Shown: positions 18,866 through 28,164, numbered from the stretch's first letter. The stretch: 64,000 bases of DNA from Pseudomonas citri (GCF_025336485.1 NZ_JAODAB010000019.1:52121-116120), one strand, 5' to 3'. Notes: generated by a model from the letters alone, not told the origin. Translations and numbers: made by a program.

Positions 18866-20465
18866 CGCCAAATGCCTTGCTTCGCAGTTTCTGATAACGC
18901 GCAAAACGCGCGTCGGTGTCGGGCATCATGCCTACCAGTTTCAGGCAGGCGCGGCATTCCTCCAGCAATTCCGAGTCCGTACTGGTATCGGTGCCATGCA
19001 GCAGGGATTGCGCCATGTTCAGGGCAATACTGATGTTTTTCGGTTGCATCTTCAGGGCACGGCGGAACAGCTCTCGCGCCTCCGGCAGCGCGCCGCTCTT
19101 GTAGACGCGCACGCCTTCGCGGTTCAGCTCGGCGGCGGCATTGCCCTGGTTGAGAATGTTCGGGTCGTCGGTAAGCTTGGCAATGCCTTGCATCACCGTC
19201 GGATCATCACCGTAGATTTCCGCGCAGTTCTTGAGCATCGACTCGCCGGCACTGGCCTGGCCGAGCATTTGCAGTTGCTTGGCCACCAGCAGCGCGGCTT
19301 CGGCACTCATGAACTGCTCCATGCCATCGAGGCGCTGCAACGCCTGTTCGGTGAGTTTCTCGGCGGTCTCGGCATCGTTGAGCAGCAGGCTGGTAGCCTT
19401 CATCAACCGCGCTCGAACCTGCAAGCCGGGATCGCTGGGGTTTTCCTTTGCCACCGCGCTGAGGGTCGTGTTGATCTCCAGCCGCGTGCGGGTATCCAGG
19501 CCTTTTTCGCTGCCCTTGCTGATCAGAGCATGGGCCAGGCCGAGGTTGCTTTCCGGGTCCTTGAAGCGCGACTGCGCGCCCTGCCCGACCGCCTGTCGAT
19601 AGGCCCGGGACGCCGTGTCGTAGTCTTCGTTGGTCATCGCCAGCTTGCCCAGCAACGATTGACGACGCACCGCCAGTGGCGACAGGCGCACCGCCTCCTC
19701 CAGCACGCTCTGGGCCTGTTTCGTGTCGCCTTCCGCCACCAGCACATCGGCCATGCCGTCGTACAGCGCCGGCATCATCGGAAAGACCTTCAGGGCTTTT
19801 TCATAGACAGCCTTGGCCTGCGCGACCTGGCCGCGCTTGAACATCAACTTCCCCAACCCCGCATAGGCCCACGGCAACGGACGGTCGCCCAGGATGCTGT
19901 TATACAGCCGCTCCAGCGCTTCGTTCTGATTCAGATCGCGCAACGCATCGGCCCGGTAGCGCAGGCACAACGGCCCGTAGCGCGGATCCTGCTTGCACAG
20001 GGCGATGCAGGCATTGAGCACTTCCAGCGGCTTACCGCGATCCAACGCTTGCAGGATCGGCTTGAGCAACGTCTTGCGCTGCTCCAGGCGTTCTAGCCGC
20101 TGGGCCAGGCCGGAACGGTTGAACGGCTTGGTCAGGTACGCATCAGGCTCATGTTCCAGGGCACTGAGCACCATCGCCTGGCTGGTCTCGGCGGTCACCA
20201 TGAGGAATACGCTTTCATGGCTGATCAACTTCTCGATCATCAGGTCTTCCAGCACCTGCTGGCCATTCTTGCGTCCATCGCCCAGGTGATAATCCTGCAG
20301 GATGAAGTCATAGCGCTTCTGCGAGCACATGCGCAGCGCCGCTTCACCGGTGTCGGCGGTGTCCACGTCCTTGACCCCCAACTCGCGCAGCATGGAGCGG
20401 AGGGAACTGCGGAAATCCGAGAAATCATCGACGATCAGAAAGCTTTTTTGGTGGTACGCCAGCAT
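18858..20465 (-). CDS. response regulator with receiver and TPR domains
   Basis: 535 residues. Receiver domain at 1-130: KSFLIVDDFSDFRSSLRSML, phosphoacceptor in FILQDYHLGDGRKNG, and DAYLTKPFN with the conserved Lys. The remainder is helical tetratricopeptide repeats (for example YAGLGKLMFKRGQVAQAKAV and the C-terminal AREL-FRRALKMQPKNISIALN units), a protein-binding surface instead of a DNA-binding domain. First gene of a two-gene unit with the soluble kinase. Output is therefore probably protein-protein contact. Function unknown. Confidence 0.85.
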   Translation of the reverse strand: MLAYHQKSFLIVDDFSDFRSSLRSMLRELGVKDVDTADTGEAALRMCSQKRYDFILQDYHLGDGRKNGQQVLEDLMIEKLISHESVFLMVTAETSQAMVLSALEHEPDAYLTKPFNRSGLAQRLERLEQRKTLLKPILQALDRGKPLEVLNACIALCKQDPRYGPLCLRYRADALRDLNQNEALERLYNSILGDRPLPWAYAGLGKLMFKRGQVAQAKAVYEKALKVFPMMPALYDGMADVLVAEGDTKQAQSVLEEAVRLSPLAVRRQSLLGKLAMTNEDYDTASRAYRQAVGQGAQSRFKDPESNLGLAHALISKGSEKGLDTRTRLEINTTLSAVAKENPSDPGLQVRARLMKATSLLLNDAETAEKLTEQALQRLDGMEQFMSAEAALLVAKQLQMLGQASAGESMLKNCAEIYGDDPTVMQGIAKLTDDPNILNQGNAAAELNREGVRVYKSGALPEARELFRRALKMQPKNISIALNMAQSLLHGTDTSTDSELLEECRACLKLVGMMPDTDARFARYQKLRSKAFGDE

Positions 20466-20626
20466 CGAGGATGTCCAGGCAAGTAAAAGAAAACGGGACT
20501 TGTCGGGTTATCGGCCGCAAATGACGTTCCGTTAAGCGGATCGCATGGAAGAACTGTGGAAGGGATTTGAAACCGCGAAACCGTTTCGGCCAGCGAGATG
20601 AATCACTGACCGAAACAGGGGCTGCG

Positions 20627-21862
20627 TCAGCCCACGGACTTCAATGGCACTGGGCCCTGGAGACGGGTCAACATGGTCTCGCAATACCAGTCGTCGAATT
20701 GGCAGACGCCATTTTCGGCGATTTCCGAGAACGGACCCGGCTCGTAGGACGGCGACATCACACCGGCCTGGGTGCCTTCCACCAGACGGCGATCCTGATC
20801 GTTGGTGGCGAGCCAGACCTTGGTCAGCCGATCGAGATCATAATCAACCCCTTCGACAGCGCTGGCCGGCACCAGCCATTTGGTCGTCACCAGGGTCTCG
20901 TTGGGGCCGATGGGCAGCACGCGAAAGCTCAACGCGTGGTCACCCAGGAAATGGTTCCAGGTCGACGGGTAATTGAAGTACAGCAAGGCACCGATGTCCG
21001 CTTCACCGCTGTTATCCAGGCGGCCTGCGACAGCGGGTTTGCCGTCCATGGTGTAGCTGACGGCACCCGCCGAAAGCGGGATACGGGTCATACGGAAACG
21101 CCCGTCCGGGTCCATCACCAGTCGGCTGGGCATACCGGCGCTTTCACAACGCGTCCAGTGTGCCAACAGCTCGGGATCGTCTTCGCCACCGACACCGGCG
21201 ACCGAAAGGTTCTCGACGAAAGAGTTCAGCAGTTCCGGGTGCGTACCGTCGCAGTGGAAGCATTCGCGGTTATTTTCGAAAACCAGCTTCCAGTTACCCT
21301 TCTCCACGAGGTTCGATTCGAAGGCCACCTTGCAGTTTTCCAGCAGATGGGGCGCGATAAAGGGGCTGACCGCACTACGGAAGCGTTCGAAATCAGGGGC
21401 TTTTTCAGCGACACAGACATAAATGTAGGTGTGCACGATTTCGACGTGGACCGTCTTGAGGTTGTGCTGCGACCGGTCGAAGCCGGTTCCCATGTTGCCG
21501 GCGTAAAGCAAGCTCCCATCCAGCTCGAAAGTCCACTTATGGTAAGGGCAGACCATTTTCGCCACTTTGCCCTGGGCGTGCTCGCAAACCTTGGCACCAC
21601 GATGGCGACAGGCATTATGGAACGCGCGGACCTGGCCATCCTTGCCCCTGACCACCGCCACCGGATAGTCACCAATCTGCAAGGTAAAATATTGGCCCGG
21701 TTTTTCGATCTCGAAGGTATGACCGGCAAAGACCCAGTCCCTGTGCCAGATCAACTCGAGGTCCTGGCGATAGACTTCCGGATCAATGTATAGCTCACGC
21801 GGCAGCGCATGGCGTGCCTTGCGCTTGTTGATCAGGCCAATGACGGAATCCTTGCTACTCAT
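20627..21862 (-). CDS. Rieske non-haem iron oxygenase, large subunit (GbcA-like)
   Basis: 411 residues from MSSKDSVIGL (21862). Rieske [2Fe-2S] ligands C85-x-H87 and C105-x2-H108, then the mononuclear iron ligands H203 and H208 in NNRECFHCDGTHPEL. Overall it resembles the glycine-betaine/stachydrine demethylase group, which removes a methyl group from quaternary ammonium compounds as formaldehyde. Such enzymes need a ferredoxin-NAD reductase (GbcB in P. aeruginosa); none lies in this window. A LysR-type box and promoter are 186-200 bp upstream. Substrate is inferred only from family and from the neighbouring betaine-type transporter. Confidence 0.85.
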   Translation of the reverse strand: MSSKDSVIGLINKRKARHALPRELYIDPEVYRQDLELIWHRDWVFAGHTFEIEKPGQYFTLQIGDYPVAVVRGKDGQVRAFHNACRHRGAKVCEHAQGKVAKMVCPYHKWTFELDGSLLYAGNMGTGFDRSQHNLKTVHVEIVHTYIYVCVAEKAPDFERFRSAVSPFIAPHLLENCKVAFESNLVEKGNWKLVFENNRECFHCDGTHPELLNSFVENLSVAGVGGEDDPELLAHWTRCESAGMPSRLVMDPDGRFRMTRIPLSAGAVSYTMDGKPAVAGRLDNSGEADIGALLYFNYPSTWNHFLGDHALSFRVLPIGPNETLVTTKWLVPASAVEGVDYDLDRLTKVWLATNDQDRRLVEGTQAGVMSPSYEPGPFSEIAENGVCQFDDWYCETMLTRLQGPVPLKSVG

Positions 21863-22047
21863 TATTATTCTCCACGCTTTAACGTAACCGAGGACGGGTG
21901 ACAAACAGGCCGGATAAATAATATTCAGGTAATAACCTGACCTGCGCGCAAACACGCAAGAGAAGATGAAACATTACTTATCGCTGTTCGATCGAAGGCT
22001 ACGATAGCCACAACAACCCGACAAACAACTTTTTTATCGCCCAAAGG

Positions 22048-22062
22048 ATAATGTCAGGTTAT
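22048..22062 (-). promoter_or_regulatory. LysR-type box upstream of the Rieske gene
   Basis: On the minus strand ATAAC-N5-ATTAT, one base off the perfect dyad seen at 23170 and 28098. As in those, GTTGTT follows 19 positions downstream. Candidate site for the adjacent LysR protein. Confidence 0.6.
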
Positions 22063-22086
22063 GCCAGGATCATTCATTGCGCTTTA

Positions 22087-23052
22087 TCAGACACACCAGC
22101 GCGCAAACTTCGAAAGTACCCAATCACGCACGCGCATACACGCATCCTGATATTCGGTATTTTCCTTGTACGCCAGATAATGAAGACTGTTGCGCAGCGT
22201 CACCTGTTGTTCCACGGGACGGACCAGCAGGCCTTTTTCCACCATGCCGACCACCAGTTGGTTCCAACCCAAGGCAATGCCCTGGTGAGTCAACACCATG
22301 TTGATGATCAAGTTGTAATCATTGGCATGAAAGATCGGCGGGCTCTCGGCCGGGCGTTCGTCGATATCGACGTTCTGGAAAGCCAGCCACATTTCCCAAT
22401 CCACGTGCTCGGCCACACCGGAGCGGCCGAAGGGGCTGAGATCGAGCAGCGACGAGTCCCTCATCCCTTCGAGCGAAGAGATTTCAGGATGCCTTTCCAG
22501 ATACGTCGGCGAGCATACGGGATAGATAATGTCATGGCACAACGGATAGCTCTTGTAGCCCACCCCCACCCGGGTGATTTTCGAAATGATGATGTCGGGC
22601 TCGACGCCCGGCTCCATGTTCACGAAATTCTGCGTGGTGATGAGGTTGAGTTCGATGTCGGGGTTGTTGGTCCGAAACTCCGGCAAATGGTGGGAGAGCC
22701 AAAGCGCCGAAAACGCAGGGGAACAGCAGACCGTCAACACGGGTTTCTGCGTGGGCGCGCTACGAATTCGCTCGGCGGCCTGGGCGATGTTCACGAACGA
22801 CAGCTGCGCAGCCTCGAAGTAGACCGAACCGGCGGCCGTCAATTCGACAGCACGCCCGACCCGCATGAACAGCTGGGCACCCAGGTACTCTTCCAGCTCC
22901 CGGATCTGTCGACTGATCGCGGCCTGCGACACACACAAGGCCTCCGCGGCCCGGGTGAAGCTCTGGTATTTGGCGGCCGCCACAAACGCTCTCGTTGCCC
23001 GCAGGGAAGGCATTCTGAGCAGCAAGGTATCCGGATCGACATGTTTGCTCAA
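22087..23052 (-). CDS. LysR-family transcriptional regulator (GcvA-like)
   Basis: 321 residues. N-terminal winged helix (LRATRAFVAAAKYQSFTRAA, EALCVSQAAISRQIRELEEY) and a C-terminal periplasmic-binding-type effector domain. It sits between the Rieske gene and the transporter operon, divergent from the latter, which is the usual place of a LysR activator. The shared upstream region holds a T-N11-A dyad, also found before the Rieske gene and before the GlxA-type gene, so this protein is the likely regulator of all three. Effector unknown; an onium compound or its breakdown product is the simplest guess. Confidence 0.88.
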   Translation of the reverse strand: MSKHVDPDTLLLRMPSLRATRAFVAAAKYQSFTRAAEALCVSQAAISRQIRELEEYLGAQLFMRVGRAVELTAAGSVYFEAAQLSFVNIAQAAERIRSAPTQKPVLTVCCSPAFSALWLSHHLPEFRTNNPDIELNLITTQNFVNMEPGVEPDIIISKITRVGVGYKSYPLCHDIIYPVCSPTYLERHPEISSLEGMRDSSLLDLSPFGRSGVAEHVDWEMWLAFQNVDIDERPAESPPIFHANDYNLIINMVLTHQGIALGWNQLVVGMVEKGLLVRPVEQQVTLRNSLHYLAYKENTEYQDACMRVRDWVLSKFARWCV

Positions 23053-23169
23053 AATTCAGTTAGCTCCCTCATTATTATTTCAAAAGTCGCCGGAGATTAA
23101 CCCAAAGCACGGCGCGCGGACCACAGGGCCGTCGCGAATATCCCGCGACCGTCGTATCAGGCCCTGTCT

Positions 23170-23236
23170 ATAACGATAGGTTATCGATAAAGCCCTGTAA
23201 ATGTTGTTGGATTTACCCGCACGATACTTATAGATT
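23170..23236 (+). promoter_or_regulatory. LysR box and promoter of the ABC transporter operon
   Basis: Perfect dyad ATAAC-N5-GTTAT at 23170-23184 (a T-N11-A motif), then AAATGTTGTTGGA, with TTGGAT (-35), 16 bp, TATAGA (-10). The dyad centre falls near -64, the standard LysR recognition position. 49 of 67 bases match 28098-28164 without gaps. Confidence 0.75.
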
Positions 23237-23390
23237 TTAAGAAAAGCCCGACAGCGCGGGCAAAACAATAAAAAACCGGAACACTGTTTATGCGAAGACT
23301 TCCTCTTTTCGACTGCCCGCCCGTATTAATGGCGCCCGGCATTTATTTGGCCGAGTGTAATTGCAATGTCGCATGTGTAGGAGGAACGAA

Positions 23391-24551
23391 ATGAACAGTT
23401 CCGATGAGATCATTTCGGTCAAGAATATTTTCAAGGTATTTGGCGCACAACCCGATGTGGCCATGAATATGCTGAAGTCCGGCGCCAGCAAAGATGAAGT
23501 ATTCAAGAAAACCGGCCAGGTCATTGGTGTATTCGATGCCAGTTTCTCGGTAAAACGCGGCGAAATCTTTGTCATCATGGGGCTGTCCGGTTCCGGCAAA
23601 TCAACCATGGTGCGATTGTTCAATCGCCTGATCGAGCCCACGTCGGGCAGTATCTATCTCAACGGCCGGGAAATCACCGGCCTCGCCGACAAAGCCCTGC
23701 TGGATGTTCGCCGTAAAGAAATGGGCATGGTGTTCCAGTCGTTCGCCCTGATGCCACACATGAGCGTATTGGAAAACACCGCCTTTGGCCTGGAGATCTC
23801 CGGCGTCAGCGAAACTGAACGTCATTCCCGAGCCCGCGAGGCGCTGAGCCAGGTCGGCCTGGCCGGACATGAGCACAGCTACCCTCACCAACTGTCCGGC
23901 GGCATGCAGCAGCGCGTGGGCCTGGCCCGTGCGCTGGCAAATGACCCGGCCATCCTGCTGATGGACGAAGCCTTTTCCGCCCTGGACCCGCTCATCCGCA
24001 GTGAAATGCAGGGCGAACTGATCCGCCTGCAAGCAGAGCAGAAACGCACCATCATCTTCATCTCCCACGACATCGAAGAAGCCATTCGCATCGGCCACCG
24101 CATTGCGATCATGGAAGGTGGCCGGGTGGTACAGATCGGCACGCCCCAGGAGCTGATCAATCAACCGGCCAACGAATACGTCCGCACGTTCTTCAAAGGC
24201 TTCGACAGTTCGCGGGTACTCAAGGCAGGTGACGTAGCGCAGTTCGATCCGCAAGTGATCTGCCGGGTCAATGGCAAGGCCCCGCACTTCGACGCGGCGA
24301 GTTCATTCGGCTACCTGATCGACGAGCACGACCGACTGATCGGCGTCGTCGACACCGACGCAAGCGGCGCGGGCGCCGCCGAGCGCTACAGCCTGCATGA
24401 ACAGCAGCCGGTCTATACCGACACCCCCCTGCACGATGTGTTGGACATTGCCGCCAACCTTCCCTACCCGGTTCCGGTACTCGACCGGGAGGGCGCCTTC
24501 AAGGGCACGCTGTCGAAGAACCAGTTGTTGCAGACCCTGAGCCGCCACTGA
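23391..24551 (+). CDS. ProV-like ABC transporter ATP-binding subunit
   Basis: 386 residues. Walker A GLSGSGKST at 64-72, signature LSGGMQQRVGLARA, Walker B ILLMDEAFSALD and the switch His in FISHDIEEAI. A C-terminal CBS-type region (about 280-386) follows, as in ProV and OpuAA where it senses ionic strength. The ATG at 23391 has an AGGAGG Shine-Dalgarno seven bases upstream. First gene of an operon with permease, ProX-like binding protein and DddP-like protein; transcribed from the LysR-type promoter. Confidence 0.92.
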   Translation: MNSSDEIISVKNIFKVFGAQPDVAMNMLKSGASKDEVFKKTGQVIGVFDASFSVKRGEIFVIMGLSGSGKSTMVRLFNRLIEPTSGSIYLNGREITGLADKALLDVRRKEMGMVFQSFALMPHMSVLENTAFGLEISGVSETERHSRAREALSQVGLAGHEHSYPHQLSGGMQQRVGLARALANDPAILLMDEAFSALDPLIRSEMQGELIRLQAEQKRTIIFISHDIEEAIRIGHRIAIMEGGRVVQIGTPQELINQPANEYVRTFFKGFDSSRVLKAGDVAQFDPQVICRVNGKAPHFDAASSFGYLIDEHDRLIGVVDTDASGAGAAERYSLHEQQPVYTDTPLHDVLDIAANLPYPVPVLDREGAFKGTLSKNQLLQTLSRH

Positions 24552-24631
24552 GCCCGCCCTGGCTGCGTCCCTGATGAAGTGAAACGCCACGGACCAATCA
24601 CACCGTGGCGACGATGAAAAGGTAATCCACC

Positions 24632-25585
24632 ATGTCCGACTTCAGCTTTCTCGACCCGTTCCAGACCCTGGTCATTCCCTTGGGTGACTGGGTAACCAGT
24701 ACCCTGAATTTCCTGGTCCACAACTTCCGCGATGTGTTCCGTGCCATTCGCTGGCCCATCGACCAGGTGCTCAACACCATCGAACTCATCCTGAAAAGCA
24801 TTCCTCCGAGTATCGGCATCCTCCTGTCGTCGCTACTGGGCTGGCAGCTGGCCGGCAAGCGCATGGCCCTGCTGTGCGTCGTGACGCTGACGCTGTTGGG
24901 TCTCATCGGCGTGTGGTCGGAGTCGATGACCACCCTGGCCCTGGTCCTGACGTCGGTGTTTTTCTGCGCGTTGATCGGCATCCCCCTGGGTATCTTCTGC
25001 GCCCGCAGCGACCGCCTGGAGCAAGTGATCCGACCGATCCTCGACGCCATGCAAACCTTGCCGGCGTTCGTTTATCTGGTGCCGGTGGTGATGCTGTTCG
25101 GCATCGGTAACGTCCCCGGCGTGCTGGTGACCATCGTGTTCGCCCTGCCGCCGCTGGTCCGCCTGACCAACCTGGGCATCCGCCAGGTGCCGGAAGACAA
25201 GATCGAAGCAGCCCGGGCCTTCGGCTGCACACCTCGGCAAATGCTGACCCGCGTGCAACTGCCGCTGGCCACCTCGACCATCATGGCCGGCCTCAACCAG
25301 ACCCTGATGCTGTCGCTGTCGATGGTGGTGATCGCTTCGATGATTTCCGTTGGCGGCCTGGGACAGATGGTCCTGCGCGGCATCGGCCGACTGGACATGG
25401 GCCTGGCCACGGTCGGCGGGGTTGGCCTGGTGTTGCTGGCCATCTTCCTCGATCGCCTGACCCAGGCCATGGGCGCACGGAGCGGCGCCGACCCGAGCTT
25501 GCGTTGGTACCAGACCGGCCCGGTCGGCCTGGTGCTGCGCCTGTTCGGCGCAGGAAAACCCGCAGGGCGGCGCAAGACCGCCTGA
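24632..25585 (+). CDS. ProW-like ABC transporter permease
   Basis: 317 residues with about seven hydrophobic segments and the permease EAA loop at about residue 190 (EAARAFGCTPRQMLTRVQLP). The sequence LSMVVIASMISVGGLGQMVL-RGI is typical of ProW/OpuAB permeases for betaines. Lies 80 bp after the ATPase gene and 60 bp before the binding protein. The C-terminal tail is basic and cytoplasmic. Confidence 0.92.
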   Translation: MSDFSFLDPFQTLVIPLGDWVTSTLNFLVHNFRDVFRAIRWPIDQVLNTIELILKSIPPSIGILLSSLLGWQLAGKRMALLCVVTLTLLGLIGVWSESMTTLALVLTSVFFCALIGIPLGIFCARSDRLEQVIRPILDAMQTLPAFVYLVPVVMLFGIGNVPGVLVTIVFALPPLVRLTNLGIRQVPEDKIEAARAFGCTPRQMLTRVQLPLATSTIMAGLNQTLMLSLSMVVIASMISVGGLGQMVLRGIGRLDMGLATVGGVGLVLLAIFLDRLTQAMGARSGADPSLRWYQTGPVGLVLRLFGAGKPAGRRKTA

Positions 25586-25645
25586 CAGAGAGTCACATTG
25601 ATCTGCCGCACTTGAAGATAAAAACCAAAAGAAAGGTACGCAACG

Positions 25646-26659
25646 ATGTCCATGCTCAAGCTTCCCAGCACGCTTCTGAAATGCGCGACGGCACTGACCC
25701 TGACCGCCGCTGCCCTCTGCGCCCACGCTTCAGCGGACAAGCCGGGCGACGGAGTGAAAGTCACGCCGATCTTCCCATCCATCGCTGAAGAACGCTTCCG
25801 TGGCGAAATCGCCATGCAAGGCCTGCGCGACCTGGGCTACAACGTCCAGGAGCCGAAGGAAACGGAATACGGGGTCATGATGATGGCCCTGGGCAACGGT
25901 GACGCGGATTTCACTGTGCACCTGTGGGACAAGCTGCACGCCAAGTTCTACCAACAGGCCGGTGGCGATGACACCATGGTCAAGGCCGGCGACATCATGC
26001 CGGGCGTACTGCAAGGCTACCTGATCGACAAGAAGACCGCCGATCAGTACCACATCAAGTACCTCACCGACCTGAAGAAGCCGGAAATCGCCAAGCTGTT
26101 CGACACCGACGGCGACGGCAAGGCAGACATGACCGGGTGCAACCCCGGCTGGGGTTGCGAGCTGATCATCGATCACCACATGAAGGCCTATGACCTGGGT
26201 AAAACCGTCAAGGTCAACCAGGGCTCCTACTTCGCCCTCATGGCCGACACCATCACGCGGTACAAGGAAGGCAAGCCGATCCTTTACTTCACCTGGGTTC
26301 CCCAGTGGATCGCCACCGTGCTGGTCGAAGACAAGGATGTGGTCTGGCTGGAAGTACCGAAGACCGACCTGCCTGACGGCAACAATAGTGTCGACACCAT
26401 GTACAAAGGCAAGAACCTGGGCTTTGCCGTGGACAAGGTCGAGGCCGTGCTGAACAAGGACTTCGCCAAGAAGAACCCGGCAGCCCTGAAGTTCCTCTCG
26501 GTCATGCAGATCAGCACCGCCGATGAGAGCGCGCAGAACCTGAAGATGCAGGAAGGCGAGAAAAAGCCGGCCGACATCACCCGCCACGCCAAGGAATGGA
26601 TCGCCGCGCATCGCCAGCAGTACGACGGCTGGCTGCAAGCCGCACGTGCGGCCAAGTAA
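25646..26659 (+). CDS. ProX-like periplasmic onium-compound binding protein
   Basis: 337 residues with a signal peptide (hydrophobic TALTLTAAALCAHASA, cleavage near residue 30). It shows the ProX core GCNPGWGCELIIDHHM, then VNQGSYFALMADTITRYKEG-KPI and FTWVPQWIATVL. In E. coli ProX, aromatic residues in these regions form a cage around trimethylammonium groups. ProU-type systems are known to carry glycine betaine, proline betaine and DMSP. That fits uptake of an onium carbon source by this locus; the actual ligand is not determined. Confidence 0.92.
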   Translation: MSMLKLPSTLLKCATALTLTAAALCAHASADKPGDGVKVTPIFPSIAEERFRGEIAMQGLRDLGYNVQEPKETEYGVMMMALGNGDADFTVHLWDKLHAKFYQQAGGDDTMVKAGDIMPGVLQGYLIDKKTADQYHIKYLTDLKKPEIAKLFDTDGDGKADMTGCNPGWGCELIIDHHMKAYDLGKTVKVNQGSYFALMADTITRYKEGKPILYFTWVPQWIATVLVEDKDVVWLEVPKTDLPDGNNSVDTMYKGKNLGFAVDKVEAVLNKDFAKKNPAALKFLSVMQISTADESAQNLKMQEGEKKPADITRHAKEWIAAHRQQYDGWLQAARAAK

Positions 26660-26725
26660 GCGAACACCGATGAACAGCGGGGGCAGCCACTGGCCCGCCC
26701 CCGCTTTGAAAGGATGACCGGTGAG

Positions 26726-28072
26726 ATGAGCACTTCGCCCTTTTCCATGTTTGCGAATACCCGGCGGATCGACCCCGCCAGACAACGCGCCGCCGCGCTC
26801 AAGATCGACGGTTCCGTCGACGACAACGACCGCGTCGAGATCGGCCCGACCCCACTGGCGTTTTCCGAGTGGGCCGCGCTGGGGTTGCAACCGCCTCACC
26901 TGCCGACGATGCGCGAATACCGCCTGCGGCGTCTCCAGGAGCAACTGATCGCCCGCGACCTGGGCGGCATCCTGCTGTTCGATCCGCTGAACATCCGCTA
27001 CGCCACAGACACCACCAACATGCAATTGTGGACCACCCACAACCCCGCCCGCGCCTGCTTCGTGGCGGCCAGCGGTCATGTGGTGTTGTGGGACTTCCAT
27101 GGCTGCAATCACCTTTCCGCGCACCTGCCACTCGTCAGCGAGCTGCGCAGCGGCGCGTCTTTTTTCTATTTTGAAACCGGTGAGCACACCGACAAACACG
27201 CGCATCATTTCGCCGCCCAGGTCGATGAACTGCTGCGCCAGCACTGCGGCGCCAATCGCCGGTTGGCGGTCGATCGCATCGAAGTGGCGGGCCTGCGCGC
27301 CCTGGACAGGTTGGGCGTGGAAGTCTGCCAAGGCCAGGAAGTGACCGAATTTTCCCGTTCCATAAAAGGCCCCGATGAAATCAAGGCCATGCGCTGCGCC
27401 GTCGCCTCCTGCGAAGCGGCCATCGGCGAAATGCACCAGGCCTTGCGCGCCGGCGCCACTGAAAACGATGTCTGGTCCGTGCTGCATGCCGGCAACATCC
27501 GCCGCGGTGGCGAATGGATCGAAACGCGCATCCTCAGCTCCGGCCCGCGCACCAACCCGTGGTTCCAGGAGTCCGGGCCGCGAGTCCTGGGCGATGGCGA
27601 TCTGTTGTCATTCGACACCGACCTCATCGGCGTCTACGGCATGTGCGTGGACATGTCGCGCAGCTGGATCTGTGGTGGGCTCGAACCTACCGCCGAACAG
27701 AAACGTCTGTATCGCATCGCCCATGAACACATCACCCACAATATGCAGCTGGTAAAACCGGGCGTTCGCTTCAACGAATTGACGGCCCGCGGCCACCGCC
27801 TCCCGGAATCGTGCCGCGCCCAGCGCTACGGCGTGATGTTCCACGGGGTCGGACTGTGTGATGAATACCCCTGCATTCGTTACCCCGAAGACCTCGAAAG
27901 CTATGGATATGAAGGCGAGCTCCAACCGGGCATGGCGTTGTGCGTCGAAGCCTATGTGGGAGAAGTCGGAGGGCGGGATGGGATCAAGCTGGAAAATCAA
28001 TTATTGGTGACCGAAGAGGGTTATGAACTGTTGACCCATTACCCCTTCGACGAAAGCTTCCTGCGGGATTGA
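26726..28072 (+). CDS. M24-fold protein closely resembling DMSP lyase DddP
   Basis: 448 residues from the ATG at 26726 (an ATG at 26714 is also in frame). The sequence follows DddP throughout: VEIGPTPLAFSEWAALGL, ILLFDPLNIRYATDTTNMQL, then IRRGGEWIETRILSSGPRTN and MFHGVGLCDEYP. The DddP metal ligands known from Ruegeria lacuscaerulensis (D295, D297, D307, H371, E406, E421) correspond to D297, D299, D309, H373, E408 and E423 here; its catalytic Asp377 is D379 and Tyr366 is Y368, all with the same +2 offset. DddP cleaves dimethylsulfoniopropionate to DMS and acrylate. It is the fourth gene of the transporter operon, 66 bp after the binding protein. A shifted substrate is possible. Confidence 0.8.
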   Translation: MSTSPFSMFANTRRIDPARQRAAALKIDGSVDDNDRVEIGPTPLAFSEWAALGLQPPHLPTMREYRLRRLQEQLIARDLGGILLFDPLNIRYATDTTNMQLWTTHNPARACFVAASGHVVLWDFHGCNHLSAHLPLVSELRSGASFFYFETGEHTDKHAHHFAAQVDELLRQHCGANRRLAVDRIEVAGLRALDRLGVEVCQGQEVTEFSRSIKGPDEIKAMRCAVASCEAAIGEMHQALRAGATENDVWSVLHAGNIRRGGEWIETRILSSGPRTNPWFQESGPRVLGDGDLLSFDTDLIGVYGMCVDMSRSWICGGLEPTAEQKRLYRIAHEHITHNMQLVKPGVRFNELTARGHRLPESCRAQRYGVMFHGVGLCDEYPCIRYPEDLESYGYEGELQPGMALCVEAYVGEVGGRDGIKLENQLLVTEEGYELLTHYPFDESFLRD

Positions 28073-28097
28073 TCCACTGTTCTTCAGCGCCTTTTTA

Positions 28098-28164
28098 TAA
28101 CGAAGGGTTATCCAATAAGGCGCGCAAATGTTGTTGGACTGAGTGACACGACAATAATAGATTG
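28098..28164 (+). promoter_or_regulatory. LysR box and promoter of the GlxA/AraC-type gene
   Basis: Perfect dyad ATAAC-N5-GTTAT at 28098-28112, AAATGTTGTTGGA identical to the site at 23197, then TTGGAC-16-AATAGA. The colinear match to 23170-23236 means both promoters should answer to the same LysR protein. Confidence 0.75.
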
